Part shown: positions 7,340 to 14,977 of the stretch, in pieces
How the letters are laid out: each line of letters begins with the position of its first letter
How positions within the stretch are numbered: the stretch's first letter is position 1
Translations under genes and position numbers: made by a program
Notes under the pieces: model-generated
Database searches by the model: none
Told to the model about the DNA's origin: nothing
The model's input: only the letters and a program-made list of their open reading frames with translations
NCBI GenBank assembly: GCA_013151315.1
Contig: JAADIN010000040.1
Span: forward strand, 1 to 28,289
Direction of reading: 5' to 3'
DNA length: 28,289 bases
Source of the DNA: Planctomycetota bacterium
Lineage (GTDB): Bacteria > Planctomycetota > Planctomycetia > Pirellulales > Lacipirellulaceae

Positions 7340-9076
7340 ATGACGAGCCTCCTTCCCACAAGCCATGTTGTGAATGCGACGCGCCCTCTCGGGTGGACGT
7401 TTCGATCGGTGGCCCTGGTGCTGGCCTGGGTTGGGTTCGGTACGCTTGCGTCGGGAGAGTCGGGAGATTGGAAAGACCATATCGGCTACACCCAGCTGGT
7501 CGGCGTACTGGGAAGCGCAACCCCCAACGGCAACGGTGTGCCCATTTCGCTCGTCGAAGCGGGCGGCGCAACTCCCATCTACTTTCCGAATACCGCCGAT
7601 AGCGATTTTGGCGCGGCCAGCGATCCCTCGGGAACCGCCGTGGTTTTTACGGATGGAAGCGGCGGGCAGAGTAACGGTTCCTCGAGTCACGCTACGAGTA
7701 TGGCCAAAAACTTTTTTGGAAACACCTCTAGCATTGCTCCCGCTGCAAACGCGGTCACGGTTTATGATGCAGGCGGGTTCATCTCCAATGTGCTCAGAGC
7801 ACCAAACGGAGGGACTCCCCTTCCCCAGAATTTTCGCGTTCAGAATCACAGTTGGATCGGAAGTTTTGCAGCGGACGCGAATAACCCCACGACCGCGGAA
7901 CTGAATAACGACCGCCGCGCACTTCGGCGCTACGATTACCTCATCGACACCTACGAAATCACCGCCCTGGTCGGTCTGAACAATAATACCGCTTCGCTGC
8001 CGCGTCTGTTGGGTCAGGGTTACAATTCGATTGCCGTCGGTCGAACCGACGGGGTTCATAGCAGCGGGCTTACGAATTTGGTGGACTATGGAGTCGGCCG
8101 AAGCAAACCCGATTTGGTTGTGCCACGCACCACGACCAGTGCTGCCACGGCAAGTGCCAGTTCGGCCGCAACTCTACTCCACAGCGCTGTGCTGGCAGGT
8201 GGCGAGGATGCGGCAAAATCAGAAACGATGAAGGCCATTCTGCTGGCCGGGGCCACGAAAGAAGAGTTCCCTTCGTGGAGCCGCACCACCACCCAGCCGC
8301 TCGACGATACCTTCGGAGCCGGCGAGTTGAACGTCTACAACAGCTACTTGATGATCGAAGGCGGGCAAACCGTTGGCAGTACCGATGCCACGGGCGCGAT
8401 GGTCGAAACCGTCAGTTCGTCCGGCTGGGACTATCAAACCGTCAACCCAGGTGGCGATCTGTTTTATAATTTCGAGGTTCCCGTAGGCAGCACGGCGGAG
8501 GAACTGTCGATCCTCCTTGCTTGGAATGTGGAAGTGACCGATATCAGCCCCGGTCCGGCATTTACTGGCAGCGAATCGCTGGCCAATCTCGATTTGGCAC
8601 TGTACGATTCGTCCGCAGGATTTCTGGATACGCTGGTTGATACGAGCACGAGTACGGTGGACAACGTCGAGCACATCTACCAGACCGGTCTCGGCCCAGG
8701 CACCTATACGCTGCGGGTCTCGGGAGCTCCGTCGAATCCTACGGAACGTGATTTCGGTTTGGCTTGGCGGCTCAACACCTTGTTTGATACGCCTTCGGCC
8801 GATTTCGACGAAGATGGCGACGTCGATGGCTTCGATTTCCTGACCTGGCAACGTGGTTTTAACACGCTGCTCGGCGCCCCGCATGCGATAGGCGACGCTA
8901 ACGGTGATGGGGATGTCGACAGTGCCGATGCCGCAATTTTTGGTGCCACTTTTGGCCCCGCCCCGCCACCACTCGCGCTGTCGAGTGCAGTGCCCGAGCC
9001 AACCGCCTTGGCAATGCTCATTGCGGGCATGTTATGGTTGCCGACGCGCAGACGCCGGGTTCACTTGCCGACATAG
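7340..9076 (+). CDS. Secreted S8 (subtilisin)-like protein with dockerin repeats and PEP-CTERM signal
   Basis: A 578-residue exported protein. A signal-like hydrophobic stretch at about 21-39 follows a long N-terminal region. Residues about 60-335 resemble a subtilase domain. ISLVEAGG at about 69-76 sits where the catalytic Asp motif is expected. SSHATSMAKNF (His117) matches the catalytic His helix. VQNHSW (Asn169) matches the oxyanion Asn. KPDLVVP followed by ASASSAATLL (Ser about 274) matches the Ser motif. The acidic residue is Glu73 instead of Asp, so activity is uncertain. A beta-sandwich-like region (about 365-475) follows, then two calcium-binding dockerin repeats (DFDEDGDVDGFDF at about 488-500 and DANGDGDVDSAD at about 519-530). 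It ends with the PEP-CTERM sorting signal VPEP, a hydrophobic stretch and an Arg cluster (551-573). It is likely processed at the membrane and delivered to the cell surface. Confidence 0.82.
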   Translation: MTSLLPTSHVVNATRPLGWTFRSVALVLAWVGFGTLASGESGDWKDHIGYTQLVGVLGSATPNGNGVPISLVEAGGATPIYFPNTADSDFGAASDPSGTAVVFTDGSGGQSNGSSSHATSMAKNFFGNTSSIAPAANAVTVYDAGGFISNVLRAPNGGTPLPQNFRVQNHSWIGSFAADANNPTTAELNNDRRALRRYDYLIDTYEITALVGLNNNTASLPRLLGQGYNSIAVGRTDGVHSSGLTNLVDYGVGRSKPDLVVPRTTTSAATASASSAATLLHSAVLAGGEDAAKSETMKAILLAGATKEEFPSWSRTTTQPLDDTFGAGELNVYNSYLMIEGGQTVGSTDATGAMVETVSSSGWDYQTVNPGGDLFYNFEVPVGSTAEELSILLAWNVEVTDISPGPAFTGSESLANLDLALYDSSAGFLDTLVDTSTSTVDNVEHIYQTGLGPGTYTLRVSGAPSNPTERDFGLAWRLNTLFDTPSADFDEDGDVDGFDFLTWQRGFNTLLGAPHAIGDANGDGDVDSADAAIFGATFGPAPPPLALSSAVPEPTALAMLIAGMLWLPTRRRRVHLPT

Positions 9077-9181
9077 GTGACTGAAGGCTCCGAGGGCTGC
9101 TAGCAGCCTTCCTGACGGGCGTGCTCCAGCTTCTTACGCACCGTTCGAAGGAGCTTTTAATTTCCCGTGCCGGATATCCAT

Positions 9182-9211
9182 TTGCCAAAAACAAGGGGCA
9201 GGCGGTAGACT
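9182..9211 (+). promoter_or_regulatory. Possible promoter for the FKBP-type isomerase gene
   Basis: TTGCCA (9182-9187) and TAGACT (9206-9211) with an 18-base spacer lie about 50 bases before the ATG. The match to sigma-70 consensus is 5 of 6 and 4 of 6. Resemblance only. Confidence 0.35.
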
Positions 9212-9261
9212 GTGGGCTTCGTACCAACCTATCTATCGCTACCATTCCAACGGAATCCATC

Positions 9262-9993
9262 ATGAAAAAAACAATCGTCTTTACGAGTGGCATGCTGCTA
9301 TTGGTCGCAGCGGCTTGGGCTGTTGCCCAAGAAAATTTGCCCCAGGGTGGCAGCCCGTCGGGGCAGACGGCCGCCTCCGAGGAAGTCAAACATTACAGTT
9401 ACGCCATCGGATTGGATATCGGCAGCAATTTCCGAAGCAACGAGACCCCTCTGCACCTAGACAGTCTGCTCGCGGGTCTCCAGCACGCACTCGAAGGGGC
9501 CAAGCCCCAGTACGATGAAAAAGCCCTTGCGGCAGCGTTACAACAACTTCAACAACAAATGCAAGAGAAAGCGAGAGCCCGGCAACAGGCAGCAGGTATG
9601 AGCAACCAAAAAGAAGGCGAAGCGTTTCTGGCAAAAAACAGCGAACAAGAAGGCGTGAAGACCACAGCGAGCGGCCTGCAGTACAAGGTCCTCAAAACGG
9701 GCAAAGGCGCCGTGCCGGGGCCCACCGATGTCGTGAGCTGCCACTATCGGGGCACGCTCATTGATGGCACCGAGTTTGATAGCTCCTATGCCCGAAACGC
9801 GCCGGCCGAGTTTCCTGTCAACCGAGTGATCGCTGGCTGGACCGAAGCACTACAGATGATGCACGTGGGCGACAAGTGGGAGCTCACCATCCCGGCCGAC
9901 CTTGCCTACGGCGATCAACCGCCCGGCCCGCCGATCCAGGCAGGCAGCGTTTTGGTGTTTGAGCTCGATCTCCTGGGCATCGTCGGGAAGTAG
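9262..9993 (+). CDS. FKBP-type peptidyl-prolyl cis-trans isomerase, exported (FkpA/Mip-like)
   Basis: A 243-residue protein predicted to help fold exported proteins in the periplasm. A signal peptide MKKTIVFTSGMLLLVAAAWA with likely cleavage before QENLP supports the ATG at 9262 rather than the longer open frame upstream. Residues about 40-130 form an FkpA/Mip-type N-terminal helical region (YAIGLDIGSNF, then a Gln-rich coiled helix with QQLQQQMQEKARARQQ). The FKBP domain covers about 137-243, with GLQYKVLKTGKG, VSCHYRGTLIDGTEFDSSY, VIAGWTEALQMM, GDKWELTIPADLAYG and VLVFELDLLGI. The tyrosine/aspartate pocket residues (HYRG, EFDSS) and the Trp of the GW motif are present, so it is probably active. 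It stands alone between two transcription units. Confidence 0.93.
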   Translation: MKKTIVFTSGMLLLVAAAWAVAQENLPQGGSPSGQTAASEEVKHYSYAIGLDIGSNFRSNETPLHLDSLLAGLQHALEGAKPQYDEKALAAALQQLQQQMQEKARARQQAAGMSNQKEGEAFLAKNSEQEGVKTTASGLQYKVLKTGKGAVPGPTDVVSCHYRGTLIDGTEFDSSYARNAPAEFPVNRVIAGWTEALQMMHVGDKWELTIPADLAYGDQPPGPPIQAGSVLVFELDLLGIVGK

Positions 9994-10015
9994 CTCTCTC
10001 GCTAGGTAGCAATCT

Positions 10016-10035
10016 GCGGTTTACCGCTGTTTTTT
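10016..10035 (+). terminator. Weak Rho-independent terminator after the FKBP gene
   Basis: GCGGTTTACCGC forms a short 4-5 bp stem followed by TGTTTTTTC, 22 bases after the stop codon. The stem is short, so the call is tentative. Confidence 0.45.
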
Positions 10036-10231
10036 CAGGGGAAAATTTTTGAAAAAATGCTTCCCAAGATGGCAGCTTGAACTAGGCTTGTAGATTACTA
10101 GGGCCCCTTTTGGGGGGCTCCGGACCGCTAAAAGCGAGGGATTTTTGCCTTGGACAGGCGTCTGGTCTGGCCACGTTGGTGAGGCCGATTTTCGCACTAC
10201 GTATTTTTCCAGAGATTTGGCGTGAAAACCA

Positions 10232-10259
10232 TTGCAAGCCGGTAAAGTCAGGCTAGAAT
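10232..10259 (+). promoter_or_regulatory. Possible promoter for the YTV-repeat protein gene
   Basis: TTGCAA (10232-10237) and TAGAAT (10254-10259) with a 16-base spacer lie about 110 bases before the start codon. The hexamers resemble sigma-70 boxes. The same TTGCAA plus 16-base arrangement is seen before the other surface-protein gene at 7340. Confidence 0.4.
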
Positions 10260-10355
10260 CTCTGGAGTGCCTATTCCTCGCATTTAGGCAGGTCAATCTT
10301 CAGAGGGCTATTGTATTGCTCTCGCTGTTTTTCTCACTGTTTGTGTCTATTAGTT

Positions 10356-10361
10356 GGAGGG
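10356..10361 (+). promoter_or_regulatory. Ribosome-binding site GGAGGG deciding the YTV start
   Basis: GGAGGG stands 6 bases before the ATG at 10368. This favours that start over the in-frame upstream codon near 10311. It is one of the few strong Shine-Dalgarno sequences in the window, which suits an abundant protein. Confidence 0.75.
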
Positions 10362-10367
10362 CACCCT

Positions 10368-12132
10368 ATGTTACGTAAAGTGATGTGTTTGTTGCCAGCA
10401 CTCGGTTTGCTGGTTGCCACGGTTTCGGACGATGCGTCCGCTCGTGGTTTGTTTAAGAAGAAGTGTTGCAAGACCAGCTGCCAGAGCAGTTGCAATGCGG
10501 CTCCCGCTTGTGGCGGTTGTGAAGTTGCTTCATGCAATTCGTGTGGTGGCGGTGCTGTTGTCAGTAGCTGTGGCGGATGTGCCGATGGCGGATGTGCCAA
10601 TGGCGGATGTGGTGGCGCAGTTGTCGCCGATGGGGGCTGCGGTTGTGGCACGCAGATGGTGACTCGGACTGTCATGGTTCCGACTTATGTCACCGAGATG
10701 CGTACGGTCAATTCGACTCAGTACAACCGAGAGCAACGCACTCGCACCTACACGGTGAACAAGCGAGTTGCTGTGCAAGAAGAGAAGACTCAGAACTACA
10801 CGGTCATGGTTCCTGAGCAGCGCACGCGCACGGTCAATTACACCGTCTGCAATCCGGTCACCGAGACCAAGACTCAGAGTTACACCGTAAGCGTTCCTTA
10901 CACCGAATCGGTGGAGCAAAGCTACACGGTCAATGTTCCTGAGCAGCGCACGCGCACGGTCAACTACACCGTCTGCAAGCCAGTCTGTGAGACCAAGACT
11001 CAGAGTTACACCGTAAGCGTTCCTTACACCGAATCGGTGGAGCAGTCTTACACCGTGAACGTTCCTTACACGGAAGAAAAAACCCAAAGCTACACCGTTC
11101 AGGTCGCTTACACCGAGCCTCTTGAGCAAAGCTACACCGTCAATGTTCCTTACACCGAGCAGCAAGAGCAGAGCTACACCGTAAGCGTGCCTTACACCGA
11201 GCAACGCAGTGCGACTCGTACGGTTCAGCCTGTTACCACGTACAAGACCGTTACGGTCCGCGGTGGTAGCTGGCAGACGCAGACCATGGAAGTTCCTGCT
11301 TGCGGTGGCGGTGCAGTGAGCACCGGCGGTTGTGGCAGCAGTGCTTGTGGTGGTTGCGGCAACGCCTGTGGCGGTTGCGGCAGCTGTGGCGATGCCTGTG
11401 GTTGTGCCCCAGCGACTCGCACCGTGTGCAAGCGTACTTGGGTTCCTACCTGTGAGCAAAAGCAGGTTCCCTGCACGACTTATCAGTGCACGACCGAGCA
11501 GGTGCCTTACACCTTCAACGTCTGCCTGACTCGTCAGGAGACTCGTACTCGTTCGATCACGGTTAACAAGTGTCGTCAAGAGACTCGCACTCGTACCGTC
11601 AATGTGACGAAGTATCGCCCTGAAGAGCGTACTCGTAACTACACGGTCAACAAGTGCCGTCAAGAGACTCGCACTCGTACCGTCAACGTGCAAAAGTGCC
11701 GTCAAGAGGTCTCGTACTCGTGACTACCAAGTCACTCGCATGGTGAGTGAGCAGCTGACGAAGGAAGTTCCTTACACGGTTTGCGTTCCGCAGCAGCGGA
11801 CTCGTACGGTCAACGTGCAAAAGTGTCGCCAAGAGACTCGCACCCGCGATTATCAGGTGACTCGCATGGTTTCTTCGCAGCAGTCGAAGGAAGTTCCTTA
11901 CACCGTCATGGTTCCTCAGCAGAAGACTCGTACTTACACGGTCACCCGTTACCAGTGCGTTCCTGAGGAAAAGACTCAGACTTACACCGTTTGTGTGCCT
12001 GTCCAGGTTCAGAAGCAGGTTGAGGTCAAGGTCTGCAAGATGGTTGCTCAGGAAGTCCAGTCGGCTGTCTCCACGGGTTGCTGCGGCAGCTGTGGTGGAT
12101 GTGCGGCTGCTAGCAGCTGTGGTTGCAACTGA
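10368..12132 (+). CDS. YTV-repeat, cysteine-rich cell-wall-type protein; frameshifted as read
   Basis: Planctomycete YTV-domain protein of about 587 intended residues. MLRKVMCLLPALGLLVATVS with ASA is a signal peptide. A Cys/Gly-rich block follows (about 33-93: KKCCKTSCQSSC, CGGC, CGCG). Then come many short beta-like repeats of the form PYTExxxQSYTVxV and RTRTVNYTV (about 95-300), a second Cys/Gly block (about 310-346), further CRQETRTRTVNV repeats, and a C-terminal CCGSCGGC tail. Near 11709 the frame changes. After CRQE, one extra base turns the expected CRQETRTRDYQV into a stop, while the next frame continues RDYQVTRMVSEQ and runs to 12132. The repeats suggest a disulfide-linked, repetitive envelope protein. 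Codon use is even and the ribosome-binding site strong. Function in the wall is inferred from family knowledge only. Confidence 0.88.
10809..11060 (+). repeat. Two tandem 126-bp units inside the YTV gene
   Basis: Bases 10809-10934 and 10935-11060 are near-identical 126-bp units (42 codons), starting GTTCCTGAGCAGCGCACGCG. They encode PEQRTRTVNYTVC through QSYTVNV. Shorter related units (GTTCCTTACACCGA) continue to about 11210. This indicates growth of the gene by unequal duplication. Confidence 0.85.
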
Positions 12133-12167
12133 GAGCTCGCTGAGCTTCTCTAACGAAGATTAAACAC

Positions 12168-12202
12168 CAGGGGTTGGGTCTTTTTGTAAGGCCCAACCCC
12201 TG
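12168..12202 (+). terminator. Terminator hairpin after the YTV gene
   Basis: CAGGGGTTGGG (12168-12178) pairs perfectly with CCCAACCCCTG (12192-12202) across a 13-base loop, 35 bases after the stop codon. There is no U-run after the stem, although the loop contains T5. It is probably a terminator or a stabilising 3' hairpin. Confidence 0.65.
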
Positions 12203-12344
12203 ATTTATGCGCTCATGGGCCGGTGGGAAATGCGGGCTTCCCTATTGCAAGCAATTTCTTGCCCAGGTATACCCACCACCCAATCGGGGAGGAGCCTTAG
12301 AAGATTGCCTTCCGATACAGCGGTGCCATGGGAGTCAATTCTCG

Positions 12345-13241
12345 ATGCTTGAACTGTTTTTTCGGCGTTCCATTTCGATGGCCGTTCTGGGCTGGTCGCT
12401 CCTTGGTGGCCCGATCTCTCATGCTCAAAGCGAGCCCGCCGTGTTGGCGCCCCCAGGCACAGCGATCGCGCCGATCGCTTCTCCCACGCTACTTCAGATG
12501 CCAGCGCCAGAAGCCGTCTTGCCGGAGGTGATCGAGGCGGTGCCCGAGCCTGTGTTCACCTGGTACGAGCCCAACTATTGGTTTGGCCCGGCCCCTTGGG
12601 ACATTGGTTTTGAGCTAGGCCTCAATGGTGCCGAGGGAATTAATCAGGCGTTGAGCATGCGTGTCGGCGGACACATCAAGCGAGAAACCGAGCGGTGGAA
12701 GTTCGATACGAGCTTGGTCTACAACAAAAACTCAGCCAACGACGTGGAAACACAAAACAACGCCTTGCTCGACCTACGTATCGACCGTCTGTTGGGCGAC
12801 TCGCGGTGGACGCTGTTTTTTATCAATCAAGAGTTGTACGACGAATTTCAGGCGTTTGATCTTCGGGTTTCGTTGAACTCGGGTCTCGGCTATCAGCTTC
12901 TCGATACGGAAATCGTCGATCTGTTGACTCGTTTCGGTGCAGGTGCTTCCAGGGAGTTTGGTGGGCCTGAGGATCGTTGGGCTCAGGAAGCGCTTTTCGG
13001 GCTCGACTACGAGCATCAAATTACGCCCAGCCAACGACTGACTGCCAAGGTCGACTACTATCCCGAATGGAAAGACTTCGAAAGGTATCGTGTCGTGGCC
13101 GATCTCGGCTGGGAGATCGATCTTGATCAACCCAAGAATTTGAGCCTGAAGTTTTCGATCCTCGATCGCTACGACAGTACGCCCAATGGGGTCGACCCGA
13201 ATGAGCTGAACTATGCCGTTTTGCTGATTTGGGGGCTGTAG
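12345..13241 (+). CDS. DUF481-like outer membrane beta-barrel protein
   Basis: A 298-residue exported protein. Residues 1-28 are a signal peptide (FFRRSISMAVLGWSLL with cleavage near HAQS). A Pro/Ala-rich linker (about 30-75) follows, then alternating amphipathic strands typical of the DUF481/YdiY family. Examples are DIGFELGLNGAEGINQALSMRVG, FDTSLVYNKNSANDVETQNNALLDLRIDR, GLGYQLLDTEIVDLLTRFGAGASREFGG, LTAKVDYYPEW and RVVADLGWEIDL. It ends in an aromatic-rich strand, NYAVLLIWGL. The family is a small outer membrane barrel of unknown role. The frame is open upstream to 12207, but the ATG at 12345 gives a proper signal peptide. The stop codon is followed directly by a tandem repeat. Confidence 0.82.
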   Translation: MLELFFRRSISMAVLGWSLLGGPISHAQSEPAVLAPPGTAIAPIASPTLLQMPAPEAVLPEVIEAVPEPVFTWYEPNYWFGPAPWDIGFELGLNGAEGINQALSMRVGGHIKRETERWKFDTSLVYNKNSANDVETQNNALLDLRIDRLLGDSRWTLFFINQELYDEFQAFDLRVSLNSGLGYQLLDTEIVDLLTRFGAGASREFGGPEDRWAQEALFGLDYEHQITPSQRLTAKVDYYPEWKDFERYRVVADLGWEIDLDQPKNLSLKFSILDRYDSTPNGVDPNELNYAVLLIWGL

Positions 13242-13243
13242 CC

Positions 13244-13331
13244 GCGAGTGCTTTGTCTGCTTTCTTTTGGTAGATCATGGTCCAAGCGCGAGTGCTTTGT
13301 CTGCTTTCTTTTGATAGATCATGGTCAAAGC
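13244..13331 (+). repeat. Two tandem 44-bp units after the DUF481 gene
   Basis: Bases 13244-13287 and 13288-13331 are 44-bp direct repeats starting GCGAGTGCTTTGTCTGC and containing TAGATCATGGTC, with two differences. A degenerate third start (GCGCTAGTGAT) follows. They lie between the stop codon at 13241 and the next gene. Confidence 0.9.
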
Positions 13332-13406
13332 GCTAGTGATCCCCGCCTTCTTTGGGTAGCATGAAGCGTTCTCTTCCCCACGCCAAAATGCCGCTACGTT
13401 TGCCTC

Positions 13407-13853
13407 ATGGATGAACCCTGGTTACTCAATCTGGGAGCGACTCTCGGTCGGGAGATGCCGATCACTCGTTCGATGCAGCTCGAAACGGTTTCTTGGACCG
13501 ACCAGCAACTGGCCATGAAGATGCCGCTGGAGCCCAATCGCAACCATCAGGACTCTGCATTTGCGGGCAGCCTTAGCACGTTGTGTACCGTGGTTGGCTG
13601 GGGAACCCTTTTTATGTTGCTTCAGCAAAAGGGGCTCACGGGCAACGTCGTCATTCGCCGTGGGACGATCCGTTATCTGCTGCGTTCGTCGGAAATCGTC
13701 GCCACCGGACTACCGATTGATTCGGATGAACTTGGCTTTTTCTTTGAACTACTCCAGAGCAAAGGCAAGTCGAAGCTCGACATTGCCGTTGAAATTGCCG
13801 ACGAGCAGGGCCCCTACGTGGTGTTTAAGGGTTCGTACGTGGTGCATGGTTAG
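13407..13853 (+). CDS. YiiD C-terminal-domain-like (hot-dog fold) putative thioesterase
   Basis: A 148-residue cytoplasmic protein resembling the YiiD_C putative thioesterase family. The hot-dog signature is MPLEPNRNHQDSAFAGSLSTLCTVVGWG at about 39-66: a strand, the catalytic-loop NHQDSAFAGS, and the central helix. Strands VVIRRGTIRYLL, KSKLDIAVEIADEQG and VVFKGSYVV follow. The family is thought to act on acyl thioesters, but the substrate is unknown. The ATG at 13407 fits the domain start. The gene is convergent with crcB; its TAG overlaps a 40-bp palindrome that also reaches the crcB stop. Confidence 0.8.
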   Translation: MDEPWLLNLGATLGREMPITRSMQLETVSWTDQQLAMKMPLEPNRNHQDSAFAGSLSTLCTVVGWGTLFMLLQQKGLTGNVVIRRGTIRYLLRSSEIVATGLPIDSDELGFFFELLQSKGKSKLDIAVEIADEQGPYVVFKGSYVVHG

Positions 13854-13891
13854 CGCAACGCCACGGGGTTGCAACCCCGTGGCGTTGCGCT
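13852..13891. terminator. 40-bp perfect palindrome, likely bidirectional terminator (GGGGTTGCAACCCC family)
   Basis: The arm AGCGCAACGCCACGGGGTTG is followed directly by its exact reverse complement. The palindrome overlaps the last two bases of the TAG of the + gene and the last base of the TGA of crcB, so it sits exactly between convergent genes. The core GGGGTTGCAACCCC is shared with the terminator at 1587-1618. Confidence 0.82.
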
Positions 13892-14286
13892 CAACCTACC
13901 AAGCTGCGGCCCAGTAGCAATCCACCATAGACGGCGGCAAGGCCCAGCAGCATGTTGACCCCGATGTTGAGTAGGCCGAGGCCATGCTGCGAATTTTCGA
14001 AGAATCGCGTTGTCTCAAAACCAAAAGTGGAGAACGTGGTCAGCGCCCCGAGAAAACCCACAGTCATGGCCGAATGGGTAACGGCATGCCAGCGAGGAAA
14101 CTCGGCTGTGCCTAGCGGGATCAGCAAGCCGATCAAAAAACAGCCAAGCACGTTGACCGTCAGGGTCCCAAAAGGGCTACCCAAAACACGCGAACAAGCA
14201 AGGCCCACTAGATAGCGGCACATCGCCCCCACGGCGCCTCCTAGGGCAATCGCCAGCACGTGATGCAAAGGATTGTGCTCGGACAT
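13891..14286 (-). CDS. crcB: Fluoride ion channel CrcB/Fluc
   Basis: A 131-residue inner-membrane protein with four hydrophobic helices, the usual Fluc length. These proteins work as dual-topology dimers that let toxic fluoride leave the cell. Signatures are GGAVGAMCRY at about 16-25, GTLTVNVLGCFLIG at about 40-53 (with the conserved Asn), and GFLGALTTFSTFGFE at about 77-91 (with the Phe box and the TTFSTF pore motif). The start is the ATG at 14286, which gives a proper first helix after MSEHNPLHHV. No fluoride riboswitch was recognised in the 109-base divergent gap upstream. Confidence 0.95.
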   Translation of the reverse strand: MSEHNPLHHVLAIALGGAVGAMCRYLVGLACSRVLGSPFGTLTVNVLGCFLIGLLIPLGTAEFPRWHAVTHSAMTVGFLGALTTFSTFGFETTRFFENSQHGLGLLNIGVNMLLGLAAVYGGLLLGRSLVG

Positions 14287-14395
14287 GAATGATATTGAAC
14301 CGCAAACCCATAGCGAAAACAAGGCCGTAGGTTGTAGACTAGGGAAATGAACGCAGAGATTTTTTCCCAACCCCCAATCCTCAACCCTTCCCCCC

Positions 14396-14971
14396 ATGAT
14401 TCAGATTGTCGATAACTACGATTCGTTTACCTACAATCTCGTGCAGCGGTTGGGCGAGATCGATGCGCAGCTCGACATCCGGGTCGACCGCAACGACGAA
14501 ATCACGGTCGAGGAGATACTCAGTCGCCGACCCGAACGGTTGATTATCTCCCCCGGCCCTTGCACTCCGAACGAGGCGGGCATCTCGGTTGAGGTGGTAG
14601 AAAAGCTGGCAGGCAAGTTGCCGTTGTTGGGGGTCTGCTTGGGGCACCAGTCCATTGGCCAAGCATTCGGCGCGAAAATTGTTCGTGCCGATCGCCTGAT
14701 GCACGGCAAGACCGACATGATTCATTACAACGAAAGTCAACTGCTTGCGGGGCTAGAAAATCAAGCAACTCGCTACCATAGCTTGTTGATCCAACCCGAG
14801 ACGCTGCCCAACGAGTTGGTGATGACCGCTTGGAGCGAGGAGCCCGGCGGCAACCGAGCGATCATGGCCATCGAGCACCGCGAGTATCCGCTGTTCGGTT
14901 TGCAGTTTCATCCCGAAAGTTTTTTGACCTATGCGGGCACCGATATCCTCCGCCGATTCCTCCAGGTGTGA
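14396..14971 (+). CDS. Glutamine amidotransferase, anthranilate/aminodeoxychorismate synthase component II
   Basis: A 191-residue class I glutaminase that supplies ammonia to a TrpE or PabB partner. It begins MIQIVDNYDSFTYNLV, the family N-terminus. It has the oxyanion region IISPGPCTPNEAG (about 50-62), nucleophile Cys81 in GVCLGHQ, and His172/Glu174 in FHPES. The triad is complete. TrpG and PabA cannot be told apart from sequence, and no trpE or pabB lies nearby. The ATG at 14396 has no Shine-Dalgarno sequence; it is preceded by a C-run. The moeA ATG begins 6 bases after its stop, so the two are likely co-transcribed. Confidence 0.93.
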   Translation: MIQIVDNYDSFTYNLVQRLGEIDAQLDIRVDRNDEITVEEILSRRPERLIISPGPCTPNEAGISVEVVEKLAGKLPLLGVCLGHQSIGQAFGAKIVRADRLMHGKTDMIHYNESQLLAGLENQATRYHSLLIQPETLPNELVMTAWSEEPGGNRAIMAIEHREYPLFGLQFHPESFLTYAGTDILRRFLQV

Positions 14972-14977
14972 CATTCG

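Larger units (their letters stand above)
9994..10367. other. 374-base gap upstream of the YTV gene
   Basis: No gene is supported. It contains a weak terminator after the FKBP gene (10016-10035), a weak GC hairpin around CCCCTTTTGGGG near 10104-10115, a possible promoter (10232-10259) and the ribosome-binding site for the YTV gene. The remaining part is AT-rich with no recognised structure. Confidence 0.55.

Noticed and set aside
10021..10296. Possible small minus-strand gene
   Set aside because: No ribosome-binding site or recognisable protein. It spans the FKBP terminator and the probable YTV promoter.
10368..12132. CRISPR-like array in the repeated region
   Set aside because: The repeats are in frame, encode YTV motifs and have no unique spacers of constant length.
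14287..14395. Fluoride riboswitch upstream of crcB
   Set aside because: The conserved fluoride aptamer sequence elements could not be found on the minus strand in this gap.
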